DNA of 64,000 nucleotides from Streptomyces sp. 6-11-2 (lineage in GTDB: Bacteria > Actinomycetota > Actinomycetes > Streptomycetales > Streptomycetaceae), in contig NZ_BJOR01000001.1 in assembly GCF_006540305.1 (NCBI RefSeq), forward strand, positions 7,626,001-7,690,000, read 5' to 3'. This document shows positions 17,092 to 25,517 of this stretch, piece after piece. The notes under the pieces were generated by a model. It was not told the DNA's origin. It ran no database searches and saw only the letters and a list, made by a program, of their open reading frames with translations. The first letter of the stretch is position 1. The number at the start of each line of letters is the position of its first letter. The translations under genes and the position numbers were made by a program.

Positions 17092-19161
17092 CTACTCGGT
17101 GAACCGTAGGAAGTCCAGGTTGAAGCCGCCCGTTTCGCAGTAGACGGTGATCGTCTGTTCCCCGGCTGCGAGGGTCACGGGCACGTGCACGGACTGGTAA
17201 CTCGCCCAGCCATCCGTGGCAGGCACCGACACGGTTGCCAGCGTGGCTCCGCTCTGATCACGCAGGGACAGGGCGTTCGGTGCGGTGGTCCCGGTGCCGT
17301 TGGCGACGCGCGACTCGAGATCGTAGGTTCCTGCCTGCGCCACGTCGATGCGGTACTTGAGCCAGTTGCCGGTGGCCGTCCAGCCCACGTTCTTGCCTCC
17401 GCTGGCCGCGGCGTTGCTCTCGATGAAGTTGCTGCCGTCTGCGGTCCAGCCGTGCTGTTCGATGTAGCCTTCGGCCTCGATCTTCTCGCCCATCGGGACC
17501 GCGTGCGGCCGCACAGTCAGGTGGACGCTCACCTGGTCGCGCGCCCTGCCGTCGGTGGCGTAGAAGGTCATGTCCTGCTCACCGGCTGTGGTCGGGTGGA
17601 TGGTGACCAGGCCGGTGACCGGGTCGATGGTGACGCCGTCGGGCAGTTCGGTGGCGTAGTAGGCCAGCCGGTCCCCGTCGCGGTCGGTGGCCCGCAACTG
17701 AAGGCGCACGGTGCTGTACTGGTCGACGACCACATCGGCGGTCGGGCCGAGGTCGGGGGCGTGGTTGTGGCGGCCCGAGGGAGCGCTGCCCTGCCACCGG
17801 TAGGTGGCAAAGGAGCCGGCCGGGACGGTCACCACGAACGACTGTCCGGCGACGACGATGCGGACCCTGCTGTCGGTGCTGTTCCTGTTGCCGAGGACGG
17901 CGACGAACTTGTCGGCACCGGAGCGGAAGACCACGTTGCTGACGCCGTGTTCTGCGGCGCTGGACTCGACGCGCACGTCACCGGGGGAAAGGTACTTGGC
18001 GAACTGCCCCATGTCGTACAACTCGTCGCGGACGGTGAAATCCTTGGTCGTCGTGTTCACCGTGACCAGCCGGTTCGGCCACTTGGTGGTGGCGGCGACC
18101 TTCTCCCAGTCGATGTTGTTGTCCCGCGCGGGTGTCCAGTGCAGCGTTCCGCCGTCCTGATCCGTGGTTTGGGCCCACAGGATGTATGACCCGGCATCCA
18201 GGCGGAAGTCGCTGAGGAGCGTCGAGGGTGAGAGGTCGCTCGTCTCCGTGAGGTGGACCGGCTTCCCAGTCTGTTCGTAAGCGTCGCGCATCACACGCGG
18301 GTCCCCCCAGTAGGGGTGGAAGGCGATGGCGTCCGCCGCGTTCCGGACCTGCTTGCCGGTCACCGAGCCGTCGGGGGCGTCGTCGAAGATGCGGTGGTAG
18401 TTCTTGGTGGCCGTGCTGTTGGGATCACGCCAGTCCCAGAAGTTGAAGTCGTGGACGTGGAGCTGGGTGTTCAGCCGCGCGGCCCGGACTTCACGTTTGA
18501 TCGCCAGGGCCAGCTTCTGCTGCTGGGCGACGCTGATGTCCATGGCCGGGTAGACCACGTCCATGCCCGGCTCGTTCAGCAGTGTCAGGGCGTCGACGCG
18601 GATTCCGTGCTTCGCGTAGGCCTGGACGAACTTGACGTAGTAGCGCGCGAACACATCGATGCAGTCGTCGCGCAACTTGCCGACCTGGTAGTAGTCCGTG
18701 GTGCTCCCGGGCTTCAGCGCGACCTCGCCGGTGAACCGGTTGTTCGTCTTCATCCACGCCGGTGCGCTCCACGCGGAGGCGAAGAACGTGGCCTTCGGGT
18801 TGTAGCGCTGAATGAGCTTGACGGTGTCGACGATGTGAAGGTCGATGTCCCGCTGGATGGAGAAGTGCTTGAGGCCGAAGTCCTCCGTGACGCCGGCGGG
18901 GAGGTCGTCCTCCGACCAGAACGGGAGATGTTCGATGAGGTCGGGGCTGCCGATCGTCAACCGGAACCGGTCGAGACCCGCGCCGTTCTTGGGGTCGACC
19001 AGAAGCCGGATGGCCGCATCACGCTGGGCGGGGGTGAGCTTCCACAGGTTGGAGACGCTCGTCTCGTCCACGGAGAAGCCGATGCCTGAGTATTTCTGCC
19101 GGGTGGTGCTCGGATCGACGACCACGGTGGCATCGGCAGGGGAGCCCTTGTCGACACCCAT
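17092..19161 (-). CDS. GH30 glycosidase with cadherin-like and CBM6 modules (signal peptide out of frame)
   Basis: 689 residues in this frame. The GH30 barrel has GFSVDETSVSNLW, acid/base E197 in LLNEPG and nucleophile E306 in LTETSDLS. A beta domain follows, then a cadherin/Ig-like module at about 450-550 (DRDGDRLAYYATELPDG) and a C-terminal CBM6 at about 560-689 (KIEAEGYIEQHG ... GFNLDFLRF). Bacterial GH30 enzymes include endo-beta-1,6-galactanases and glucanases. Given its neighbours a beta-1,6-galactanase is plausible but not shown. The reading lacks a signal peptide; one with a good ribosome site lies just upstream in another frame (see 19162-19235). Confidence 0.85.
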   Translation of the reverse strand: MGVDKGSPADATVVVDPSTTRQKYSGIGFSVDETSVSNLWKLTPAQRDAAIRLLVDPKNGAGLDRFRLTIGSPDLIEHLPFWSEDDLPAGVTEDFGLKHFSIQRDIDLHIVDTVKLIQRYNPKATFFASAWSAPAWMKTNNRFTGEVALKPGSTTDYYQVGKLRDDCIDVFARYYVKFVQAYAKHGIRVDALTLLNEPGMDVVYPAMDISVAQQQKLALAIKREVRAARLNTQLHVHDFNFWDWRDPNSTATKNYHRIFDDAPDGSVTGKQVRNAADAIAFHPYWGDPRVMRDAYEQTGKPVHLTETSDLSPSTLLSDFRLDAGSYILWAQTTDQDGGTLHWTPARDNNIDWEKVAATTKWPNRLVTVNTTTKDFTVRDELYDMGQFAKYLSPGDVRVESSAAEHGVSNVVFRSGADKFVAVLGNRNSTDSRVRIVVAGQSFVVTVPAGSFATYRWQGSAPSGRHNHAPDLGPTADVVVDQYSTVRLQLRATDRDGDRLAYYATELPDGVTIDPVTGLVTIHPTTAGEQDMTFYATDGRARDQVSVHLTVRPHAVPMGEKIEAEGYIEQHGWTADGSNFIESNAAASGGKNVGWTATGNWLKYRIDVAQAGTYDLESRVANGTGTTAPNALSLRDQSGATLATVSVPATDGWASYQSVHVPVTLAAGEQTITVYCETGGFNLDFLRFTE

Positions 19162-19235
19162 CCGGACACTCGGCCGATAAGCGCGGTCAGTGCCGTGACC
19201 GCGACGGCGGCGATCGCGGTGCGAGGACGTCTCAC
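19162..19235 (-). other. Displaced start and signal peptide of the GH30 gene
   Basis: A GTG at 19235 has AGGAG six bases upstream. It begins VRRPRTAIAAVAVTALTALIG, a typical Sec signal. After ATCGGCC near 19173 its frame diverges from the GH30 reading. One extra base in GGCC would join it as ALIG-PSVRMGVDKG. This is probably a one-base deletion that inactivates export, or a sequencing error. Confidence 0.65.
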
Positions 19236-19744
19236 AGCTTCTCCTGGAGTCTGGGGGAGTATCGGGGTTCGGCGCCGTGCCAGGGCGGCGGCTCGGCTCG
19301 CTGCTGGTTTTGGCGGCAACTACACGCGTTCATAAGGGGATTGAGACTGCTGCCCGTAGTAGGGGCGCACGGAAAGGGTCTGACAGCTAGGTGTCCTGGC
19401 GTGGCGACAGCCACCGCATTGCCCCCTCCCGCCTCACCGACGGGTTGGATCCAAGCAATTTCATTGGCATTAAGTCAAGGCATGAAGTAAGTGAGCTTCA
19501 GCCAAGCTCCGCCGGGGAACGTGGCGTTCGAACCGGGGCCGTCGCCGCCGGCGTCAGCGTGCCTGGCCGAAGCGTTGAGGCAGCGACGCCCTTGTTCTGT
19601 GACGTGAGTTGCTTGATGGCGACAATTACTCGGTGGTAGTTGGCGTCCGGCTCGGTGATCGGCGGCGATGCGTCCGCTGCCTCTCACTGGCGGCAGGGAC
19701 CGGGTGCGACGGCTCGCCGAAAAGCACCGCGGTGTCGGCGCCGC
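19236..19744. other. Gene-free stretch upstream of GH30
   Basis: No convincing gene. It should hold the GH30 promoter (minus strand). At 19598-19650 it carries a copy of a 53-bp sequence repeated with about 81% identity at 22027-22079. On the minus strand both copies read DANYHRxxxAIxQxTS. Confidence 0.5.
19598..19650. repeat. Diverged 53-bp direct repeat, copy 1 (copy 2 at 22027-22079)
   Basis: Both copies begin TGTGACGTGA and end GCGTCCG with about ten mismatches. Several differences are synonymous if read on the minus strand (GCC/GCG, TAC/TAT, CGA/CGG), so both are probably relics of a homologous coding sequence. Confidence 0.6.
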
Positions 19745-20010
19745 GACCGGGGGCGCCGTTGACGAGAGGATCCGCGACGGCCAGGTGGCGAATCGACCGA
19801 TCTACGTCGCCATTGCTGTCACCGCCGGATCGAGCCCGCGCTACTGCTCGCGGCGGGACTGGGCCGAGGTCGCCGCCGACTTCACGCCCGTCTACACCGC
19901 GGCCGACGCGGACCAGGCCTAACGCAGGGCCGTCACCGCCTGCGGCCACTTCCCCTCGGAACAGGCCGCCCTTTAAGCGCCTGTACCTCTGCACGCTTTC
20001 CGCTACGTCC
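19745..20010 (+). pseudogene. IS256-family (Mutator) transposase remnant
   Basis: RIRDGQVANRPIYVAIAVT matches the conserved block around the first part of the DDE domain. RRDWAEVAADFTPVYTAADA, then after a stop and frame change CGHFPSEQAALKRLYL, match later blocks. In intact IS256 transposases these are more than 100 residues apart, so the copy has large internal deletions and a stop at about 19920. Confidence 0.7.
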
Positions 20011-20027
20011 ACCCGGGCCGAGTGTTG

Positions 20028-20723
20028 TCAGCGGTCGTGGCGATCGCAGTGGTCGTGACGCCCGTCGTGCCCGTGGTGCTCGCGGCGCTTGATCGTGGTG
20101 GTGTCGGTGGCGGTGTGGGTGGTGGTGTCACCGCCTCCAGTGACGGTAGCGGAGTTGGTGACCCGTGCACGGGCGTTGCAGGAGACGTCGACCTTCACGG
20201 TGACGGGCGGGTAGCTGTGCCCGGCAGGCAAGACGTCACTGCGTGTGCAGGTGAGGGTGGCCAGAATGCAGTGCCAGCCCCCGCCGGTGATCCTGTCGGC
20301 CCGAAGACCTGCGGGCAGGATGTCGTGGACGGTGACCTTGGTGCCATTGGTCGGGCCGACCGCGGTGACGTTACCCACAGTGATGGTGTAAACGCCGTCC
20401 TTGCCCCGGGTGAAGGCGTCCGCGTGCCTTTTGCTGATGGTCAGGGAGGGTTTGTTGACTGGGGTGACCGTAAATGTGAGGCCGGTACTGCCGGTGTTGT
20501 CGGTGCCGCTGGGGTCTGTGGTGGCGGTGCCACTGGGTTCGGTGAGGCCGGTGGTGGTGAAGGTGCCGATCATCGGCGCCTTCCCGTCGTTGACCTGGGC
20601 GACGTAGGCGCGCTGAACCGTGGCGGTCCAGACTGTGGCCAGGACGATCGCCAGGACGACCAGCCTGGCCATCATGACCGCCCCCGTATTGCGGGCCCGC
20701 GCCCTCAGCAGCAAGCGAAACAT
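20028..20723 (-). CDS. Secreted/anchored DUF11-repeat protein
   Basis: About 231 residues from this ATG. A hydrophobic N-terminal segment (MMARLVVLAIVLATVWTATV) is a signal or anchor. One DUF11-type beta-sandwich follows (NKPSLTISKRHADAFTRGKD, YTITVGNVTAVGPTNGTKVT, VHDILPAGLR, VTNSATVTGGGD). The C-terminal tail is rich in His/Asp/Arg (EHHGHDGRHDHCDRHDR) and abuts the IS256 remnant, so the original end may have been lost. The start is uncertain: in-frame ATGs occur at 20801, 20732, 20723 and 20675. DUF11 domains are common in bacterial surface proteins; the ligand is unknown. Confidence 0.6.
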   Translation of the reverse strand: MFRLLLRARARNTGAVMMARLVVLAIVLATVWTATVQRAYVAQVNDGKAPMIGTFTTTGLTEPSGTATTDPSGTDNTGSTGLTFTVTPVNKPSLTISKRHADAFTRGKDGVYTITVGNVTAVGPTNGTKVTVHDILPAGLRADRITGGGWHCILATLTCTRSDVLPAGHSYPPVTVKVDVSCNARARVTNSATVTGGGDTTTHTATDTTTIKRREHHGHDGRHDHCDRHDR

Positions 20724-21030
20724 GCCGCCCATGCCTTCCGTGCTGCGGCTTGCTCCAGCCCGCCCTCTCCCATGCCTGAACACCGACATCTCCGCATCCA
20801 AACCGTCGATAACAAGCCGTGGATACTCATCGTGATATGAAGATCACTTCACGCTTCCGTGAGTGGCTCGCGCACAAGACACGACGGTGACCGCGGCGAG
20901 CGCACGAGAGTCGACGAACACAGCGGGTGCGCGAGTGGTGCGCGGAGCGGTGACGCGCTCGATGGCGACCGTCATGCGTCGCCCACGGAGCAGATCAGCC
21001 GGCTGTGGGGGCGGGGCTCGGTCGGAGCGG

Positions 21031-21837
21031 TCACCGGCGGCGCCGGAGGGACTTGGAGAGCAGAAGGCACAGAGCGGTGAGGACGAGGGCTGAGAGCCCG
21101 GCGACCACAGGGGTGGGGAAGCGCCCTTGCCGGGCGGCTGACGCGGCGACCGCTCCGGTGCTACCGGGAGTCGTCGGGAAGGTGATGGTGGCGCGGGAGG
21201 TGTGCTCGACCAGGCCGCTTTTGAGTGTGAGCGCCGCGGTCCACGGGCCGTCAGGCAGCCGTGCGTCCAGCGGGACGACCGCCTCCGCGAGGTCGCCCGG
21301 AGCCAGTGTGGTGCCCGTCTTGGCCGAGAACGGACCAGCGCGCAGTCCGCCCGGCCCGTCGAAGACGGAGAGTGCCCCGCCGATGTCCAGGGCACGGCCC
21401 CCTGTGTTGTGGATCCGGGCGCGAACCTCCCCCCGCCCGTCGCGGGCTCGGGTCGAATAGAGCCGCTCGATCTTGAAGTCCGAGGGTGGCTCACCACCGG
21501 GACCGACATCGATGTACATGCGGACGCCCACCCGGCCCAGCATCGTCATAGTGTGCGAGCGGTCCGTGGGGGTGCCCGTCTGCGCCCAGATGACGCCGTA
21601 TCGCTCCCCGGCGGCGGCGTCCCTGGGCACCCGGATGGTGGTGCACACCCGCGCCGTTTCGGAGGCCGCCAGCTCAAGGTCCGCCGTATCGAGTGACGTC
21701 CAGCCGGTCAGCTCGTTGGGGGTGCGCTCCGGCGCGAAGGTCCGCTGCACCGCGAACGCCCCCGGTAGGCAGCCGCCGCCCGGACATGGCTCGTGCCGGC
21801 GAACCGCCGCCGTGGTTCCGACCGGGTCGGCCGACAC
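21031..21837 (-). pseudogene. C-terminal part of a secreted DUF916-like surface protein with membrane anchor
   Basis: 268 residues. From about residue 28 it matches a common Streptomyces exported protein (FAPERTPNELTGW, GERYGVIWAQT, GVRMYIDVGPGGEPPSDF, HNTGGRALDIGG). It ends with one helix (VVAGLSALVLTALCLLLSK) and a basic stop-transfer tail RRRR. The first ~27 residues are unrelated and lack the signal peptide and N-terminal domain expected, so it is probably a 5'-truncated copy with a breakpoint near 21770. Confidence 0.6.
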
Positions 21838-22026
21838 GGCGCGGCATGTCGTTCCCGGACCCCGAGTCCGGGCTCTACGTCACCCACCGTGGCCTCAACG
21901 TACTGGCCACCATCGGCAAGGAAACGAAGGCAACCCATGAAGCTGACCACCGATCAGGCCCGGTAGGCGTTACCGGCGCAGTGGCGTGGCCCTATGCTGC
22001 GCCCGCCAGATCGAGGCCATCGAGGT

Positions 22027-22079
22027 TGTGACGTGAATTGCTCGATGGCATCAGTTTCCCGGTGATAGTTCGCGTCCGT
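22027..22079. repeat. Diverged 53-bp direct repeat, copy 2 (copy 1 at 19598-19650)
   Basis: See copy 1. On the minus strand it reads DANYHRETDAIEQFTS against DANYHRVIVAIKQLTS. The segments just upstream are also alike (a PP pair then T-x-DANYHR). Confidence 0.6.
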
Positions 22080-22139
22080 CGCCTGCGGCGGCGGGGCAGC
22101 CCTGGCCAGGCTCAGAGTTCCCGGGTGTCGTCTGAGGTA

Positions 22140-22260
22140 GGCGCCTTTCCATCAGGCGCAGTGCGTGGGTGCCGGTCTCGTGGGAGAAGGCCCAGCAGGC
22201 GCCGAGGAGCCAGGGGTGGCCCTCGTGGATCTGCCGCTGCCCCGCGGCCGGGTCGAACCG
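22140..22260 (-). pseudogene. Fragment of a decarboxylase-type amidohydrolase
   Basis: QRQIHEGHPWLLGACWAFSH then ETGTHALRLMERRLP matches the intact amidohydrolase at 25518-26513 (NQGIYEGHPELFGAVWTFTV, ETSTHALRLMTSGLL). Both flanks are lost, so this is a remnant of a related gene. Confidence 0.6.
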
Positions 22261-22441
22261 TGCGTGTCGCCTTGCATGCAGATGGTGATGATCCGCGTCG
22301 AGTGCCCCTGTTGAGCGGGCTTGCCCGGCGGGCAAAACGGCTCAAGTTGAGGGTGGGCATGGGCGATCCTAGGCTGATCAGAGTGGGTGAGTTGAATGAC
22401 CTGGGTTCGGCCAAGCCTTCAACCATGTGGCCTGAGTAGGC

Positions 22442-22459
22442 GGTCCTTCCGGAAGGACC
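22442..22459. repeat. Perfect 18-bp palindrome at the edge of the gnd remnant
   Basis: GGTCCTTCCGGAAGGACC is a perfect inverted repeat without spacer. It sits about 13 bases before the first recognisable gnd codons, so it may mark the deletion or insertion point. It could equally be an operator for the following zwf. Confidence 0.5.
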
Positions 22460-22472
22460 CTGCCTCCTTGCG

Positions 22473-22643
22473 GGGCGGTGGACCGTACTCGCGGCGGTCG
22501 ACGAAGGCGTACCAGCAGCCGTGATCACCACGGCGCTCACCGAGCGATTCCGGTCCCGGGGCCTCGGCGAGTTCGCCGACCGGGTTCTGTCCGTCATGCG
22601 CAGTGAGTTCGGCGGACACGCCGAGAAGAGGAGCCGATCGTGA
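22473..22643 (+). pseudogene. gnd: 3' tail of 6-phosphogluconate dehydrogenase
   Basis: A 56-codon reading (GRWTVLAAVDEGVPAAVIT, then LTERFRSRGLGEFADRVL, then MRSEFGGHAEK) is the C-terminal end of a decarboxylating 6-phosphogluconate dehydrogenase. The rest of the gene is absent. Its TGA overlaps the GTG of zwf (GTGA), preserving the gnd-zwf coupling known from pentose-phosphate operons. Confidence 0.8.
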
Positions 22644-24082
22644 CACGCCCAGACAACCACCTGATCGTGCTCTTCGGCGCCACCGGCGACCTCGCCAAGC
22701 GCAAACTGCTCCCTGGCCTGTTCCACCTCGCCAGGGCAGGCCTCCTCCCGGACGGCTACCGCATTGTGGGCTCGAGTACCTCCCGGTCCGCGCTGAGCGA
22801 CGACGCGTTCCGCGCACACGCGCACGATGCCATCGCCACCTTCGGCCCGTCCGAGCCGTCCGGGCCGGAGTGGCAGTCCTTCGAGGAGTCATTGTCCTTC
22901 GCCGCCGCCGAGCCCGAAGATCCCGGCCCGCTGCTCGCGGCCGTACGGTCGGCCGAGGAGTCCCTCGGCGGGCAGCCACGCCGACTGTTCCACCTGGCCG
23001 TCCCTCCCTCCGCGTTCGAATCCATGATCGGAATGCTTGGCGGCACCAACTTGGCAGAAAACGCGAAGGTGATCGTGGAGAAGCCCTTCGGTACCGATCT
23101 CGCCTCCGCGCGCGCACTCAACGAGACGATCCATGCCGTCTTCGACGAATCCCGCATCTTCCGCATCGACCACTTTCTGGGCAAGGAGTCGGTGGACAAC
23201 ATCCTCGCCCTCCGCTTCGCCAACGGCCTGTTCGAGCCCATCTGGAACCGAGACCACATCAGCCATGTGCAGATCGACGTACCCGAGACGCTCGGCCTCG
23301 AGGGTCGAGCCGGCTTCTACGAACGCACTGGAGCCTTCCGGGACATGATCGTCACGCATCTGATCCAGGTGCTCGGCATCGTGGCCATGGAACCACCTGT
23401 CTCGCTCGGTGCCCAGCCATTGCGTGACGAGAAGGCCAAGGTCTTCGAGGCACTGCGCCCCATCGAACCCGCCCACGCCGTACGCGGACAGTACGAGGGC
23501 TACCGTGACGAGCCGGGTGTCACGCAGGATTCGCAGACCGAGACGTTCGCCGCGCTACGACTGGAAGTGGACAACTGGCGGTGGGCCGGAGTCCCGTTCC
23601 ACCTGCGCTCCGGCAAGAACCTGGCACAGCACCGAGAGGTGATCACCCTCGGCCTGCGAGAGCCGCCCCTGAGGATGTTCCGTACCGATCTTTCCCATCA
23701 CGAGAAGAACACAGGCAACAAGATAGTGATCGACTTCGGGGACCCCGGGTGGATCGCCGCCCGCTTCCTCGCGAAGGAACCCGGCCCCACCATGCGACTC
23801 GGACCGGCAACGATGACCTTCCGCTACGCTGACTCCTTCTGCCAGAAGTACGAACTCGAAGGCTACGAACGGTTGCTCCTGGACGCCATGTTCGGCGACC
23901 AGTCGCTGTTCACGCGGGCCGACGAAATTGAGCACATCTGGGCGGCATCGACCCCCCTGCTCGAGAACCCACCGCCGCCCCAGCCGTACGCCGTCGGCTC
24001 ATGGGGCCCGGACCCGGCCGTCAGCGAACTGATCGCACCTCATCAGTGGAATCTGCCGGATGCCGACGACGCGATGCGGTGA
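22640..24082 (+). CDS. zwf: Glucose-6-phosphate 1-dehydrogenase
   Basis: 480 residues, close to the family length. The N-terminal nucleotide-binding motif is LFGATGDLAKRKLL, the catalytic signature is RIDHFLGKE with its essential His and Lys, and the substrate-binding lysine lies in VEKPFG. It oxidises glucose-6-phosphate to 6-phosphogluconolactone with NAD(P)+, feeding the oxidative pentose-phosphate pathway. The GTG start overlaps the stop of a gnd tail. With gnd truncated, this copy is probably a second, non-essential zwf, and its promoter may now be the sequence just upstream of the remnant. It converges with the small gene ending at 24021. Confidence 0.93.
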   Translation: MTRPDNHLIVLFGATGDLAKRKLLPGLFHLARAGLLPDGYRIVGSSTSRSALSDDAFRAHAHDAIATFGPSEPSGPEWQSFEESLSFAAAEPEDPGPLLAAVRSAEESLGGQPRRLFHLAVPPSAFESMIGMLGGTNLAENAKVIVEKPFGTDLASARALNETIHAVFDESRIFRIDHFLGKESVDNILALRFANGLFEPIWNRDHISHVQIDVPETLGLEGRAGFYERTGAFRDMIVTHLIQVLGIVAMEPPVSLGAQPLRDEKAKVFEALRPIEPAHAVRGQYEGYRDEPGVTQDSQTETFAALRLEVDNWRWAGVPFHLRSGKNLAQHREVITLGLREPPLRMFRTDLSHHEKNTGNKIVIDFGDPGWIAARFLAKEPGPTMRLGPATMTFRYADSFCQKYELEGYERLLLDAMFGDQSLFTRADEIEHIWAASTPLLENPPPPQPYAVGSWGPDPAVSELIAPHQWNLPDADDAMR

Positions 24083-24236
24083 CGGTCACTGTGACACCCA
24101 GCACGGCTTTGTTGAACGGCAGGGCCAGCCGGTCCTCGATGACCGCCCGGAAGGCGGCGAGCTGCTCGTACTCGTCGTAGGCGTCGACGGTCGCCTCCGC
24201 GATCACTGCGTCGAGTTCGGCGGTGGTGAGACTCAT
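24021..24236 (-). CDS. Small acidic protein, conserved in Streptomyces (possible calcium-binding type)
   Basis: 71 residues. The core LDAVIAEATVDAYDEYEQLA then AAFRAVIEDRLALPFNKAVL resembles short acidic actinobacterial proteins that have been annotated as calcium-binding, but I am not certain of that assignment. The tail after GVTVTV is basic and overlaps the 3' end of zwf by 62 bases, so the original C-terminus has probably been replaced. The ATG overlaps the stop of the upstream gene (ATGA), so the two act as a pair. Confidence 0.55.
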   Translation of the reverse strand: MSLTTAELDAVIAEATVDAYDEYEQLAAFRAVIEDRLALPFNKAVLGVTVTVTASRRRHPADSTDEVRSVR

Positions 24237-24919
24237 CGGCTGTGCCGCCGTTCCCCGCGCAGGAGTTCCGCGAGGCGGGCGCCGACCGGGGTGACGCTCG
24301 GCAGGGGCTTGTGTCGGTAGTGGCTCTTCTTACGGCGGCGCAACAGCTCCTCACCGTCCCGCTCCCAGGTGAACGCGGGCTTGCGCAGGAGAGCGCGGAA
24401 CACAGGATCGGCATTTTCGGGGTGGCGCTGGACCAGGCGCCGGATCACCATGGGGGAGACGGAGTCGTCGTTCAGGTACTCCCGGAGCTGTGCCAGGTGG
24501 ATGCGGTCACGGGCCAGGGCCGGCTCGGCGAACAGCGCATCGAGGTGGCCGAAGTTCGCGTAGTAACAGATGCCTTCGTCCAGATCGTAGATCACGGCCA
24601 CGGTCTCGGTGTCGAGGAGCTCTTCGGGCAGGCTGCTGAGTTCGTCAAGGGAGGGGCCGCCGTTCCTCGCCTGCGCGGCAGCCTCGTCGTCGAGGGCTTC
24701 CTCCTGCCGGTGACGGTAGTACTCCCGCAGCTGGATCTGCGCCTCGCGGGGTTCCAGGACGAGCAGATCGGTGCCGAACAATTCGACGAAGTCGGCGCGG
24801 GCTTCGGCCTGCATCTCCCAGGCCCTGCGCAGCATCTCGGGATTGCGGAGCAGCAACTGCGGATTGACAGCAAGGGTCTGGGCGGTGACCTGAGCCAAGG
24901 GTGTTGACCTCGTAACCAT
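24233..24919 (-). CDS. Conserved protein of unknown function
   Basis: 228 residues from an ATG at 24919. It is mostly helical and charged: LRRAWEMQAEARADFVELFG, then LEPREAQIQLREYYRHRQ, LDTETVAVIYDLDEGICYYA, and a basic C-terminus (RRRKKSHYRHKPLP, LAELLRGERRHSR). No catalytic motif or signal was recognised. The small gene at 24236 starts in its stop codon (ATGA), so they form a two-gene unit. An 8-bp inverted repeat, TGACCCCG-GG-CGGGGTCA, lies 47 bases upstream. Confidence 0.6.
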   Translation of the reverse strand: MVTRSTPLAQVTAQTLAVNPQLLLRNPEMLRRAWEMQAEARADFVELFGTDLLVLEPREAQIQLREYYRHRQEEALDDEAAAQARNGGPSLDELSSLPEELLDTETVAVIYDLDEGICYYANFGHLDALFAEPALARDRIHLAQLREYLNDDSVSPMVIRRLVQRHPENADPVFRALLRKPAFTWERDGEELLRRRKKSHYRHKPLPSVTPVGARLAELLRGERRHSR

Positions 24920-25517
24920 CCACCGCGACCTGTGACATTCCGGTTCCATGTCGCGCTGTGCGTAGTGACCCCGGGCGGGGTCAGGCGCCTGCACTCCGGG
25001 GGAGGCTCGCGGGTGCCAACGTGCAGGGGCAGGCCAGCTCCCCCCGTGGCGGGTCTGCCCCTGCTCGCAAGGCCGACCTGTGCTGCCAACACGTGGCAAC
25101 GCGTCCAGGCCTCTTCGGTGGGCGCGGTGACAAGGGGCGGCTCTTCAGGCTCGCGGCAAGCCTGCCGGTGCAGTCGCCGGACCGTTCTGCCTCCAGCCGT
25201 GCACCTGCGGACCAGCACCGGACACTGGCGCATCGTTCAGTTCAAGCTGCCGCTGCTCGATACCTCCAGCCTGACCAGCGGTGCGCGACGACGTCGCAAG
25301 CTCAAACGGAGCCCCAGGTTGAAGATCAAGCCAGGCCCTGTCTGACAATTGATCACTGGGCAGCGGCTTCCAGACCGACCAGTGTGGGTGGCTTCGGCCC
25401 CCTGTGGCAGAAGCCCGGGAGTCCAGAAGTCCAGAGGGCCAGGCGGGTAAAGGGACCCCAGGAGGGGTGCCGATCTGCTCTCTGCGCCACCGTTGGTTGC
25501 GCCGTGTCGTGCCGTGG
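24920..25517. other. Gene-free stretch with one palindrome and a possible IS end
   Basis: TGACCCCGGGCGGGGTCA (24966-24983) is a perfect palindrome upstream of the 228-residue gene and a candidate operator. GGCCCTGTCTGACAA near 25334 resembles ends of actinobacterial insertion sequences, but no partner end was found. No gene is convincing. Confidence 0.4.

Noticed and set aside
20844..20975. 43-residue minus-strand reading after the surface-protein remnant
   Set aside because: No homology, no ribosome site and ordinary composition; not enough to call a gene.
21693..22031. Plus-strand reading with MSFPDPESGLYVTHRGLNVL
   Set aside because: The middle part looks protein-like, but it has no family I know, no ribosome site, and overlaps the antisense of a better minus-strand reading; possibly another small remnant.
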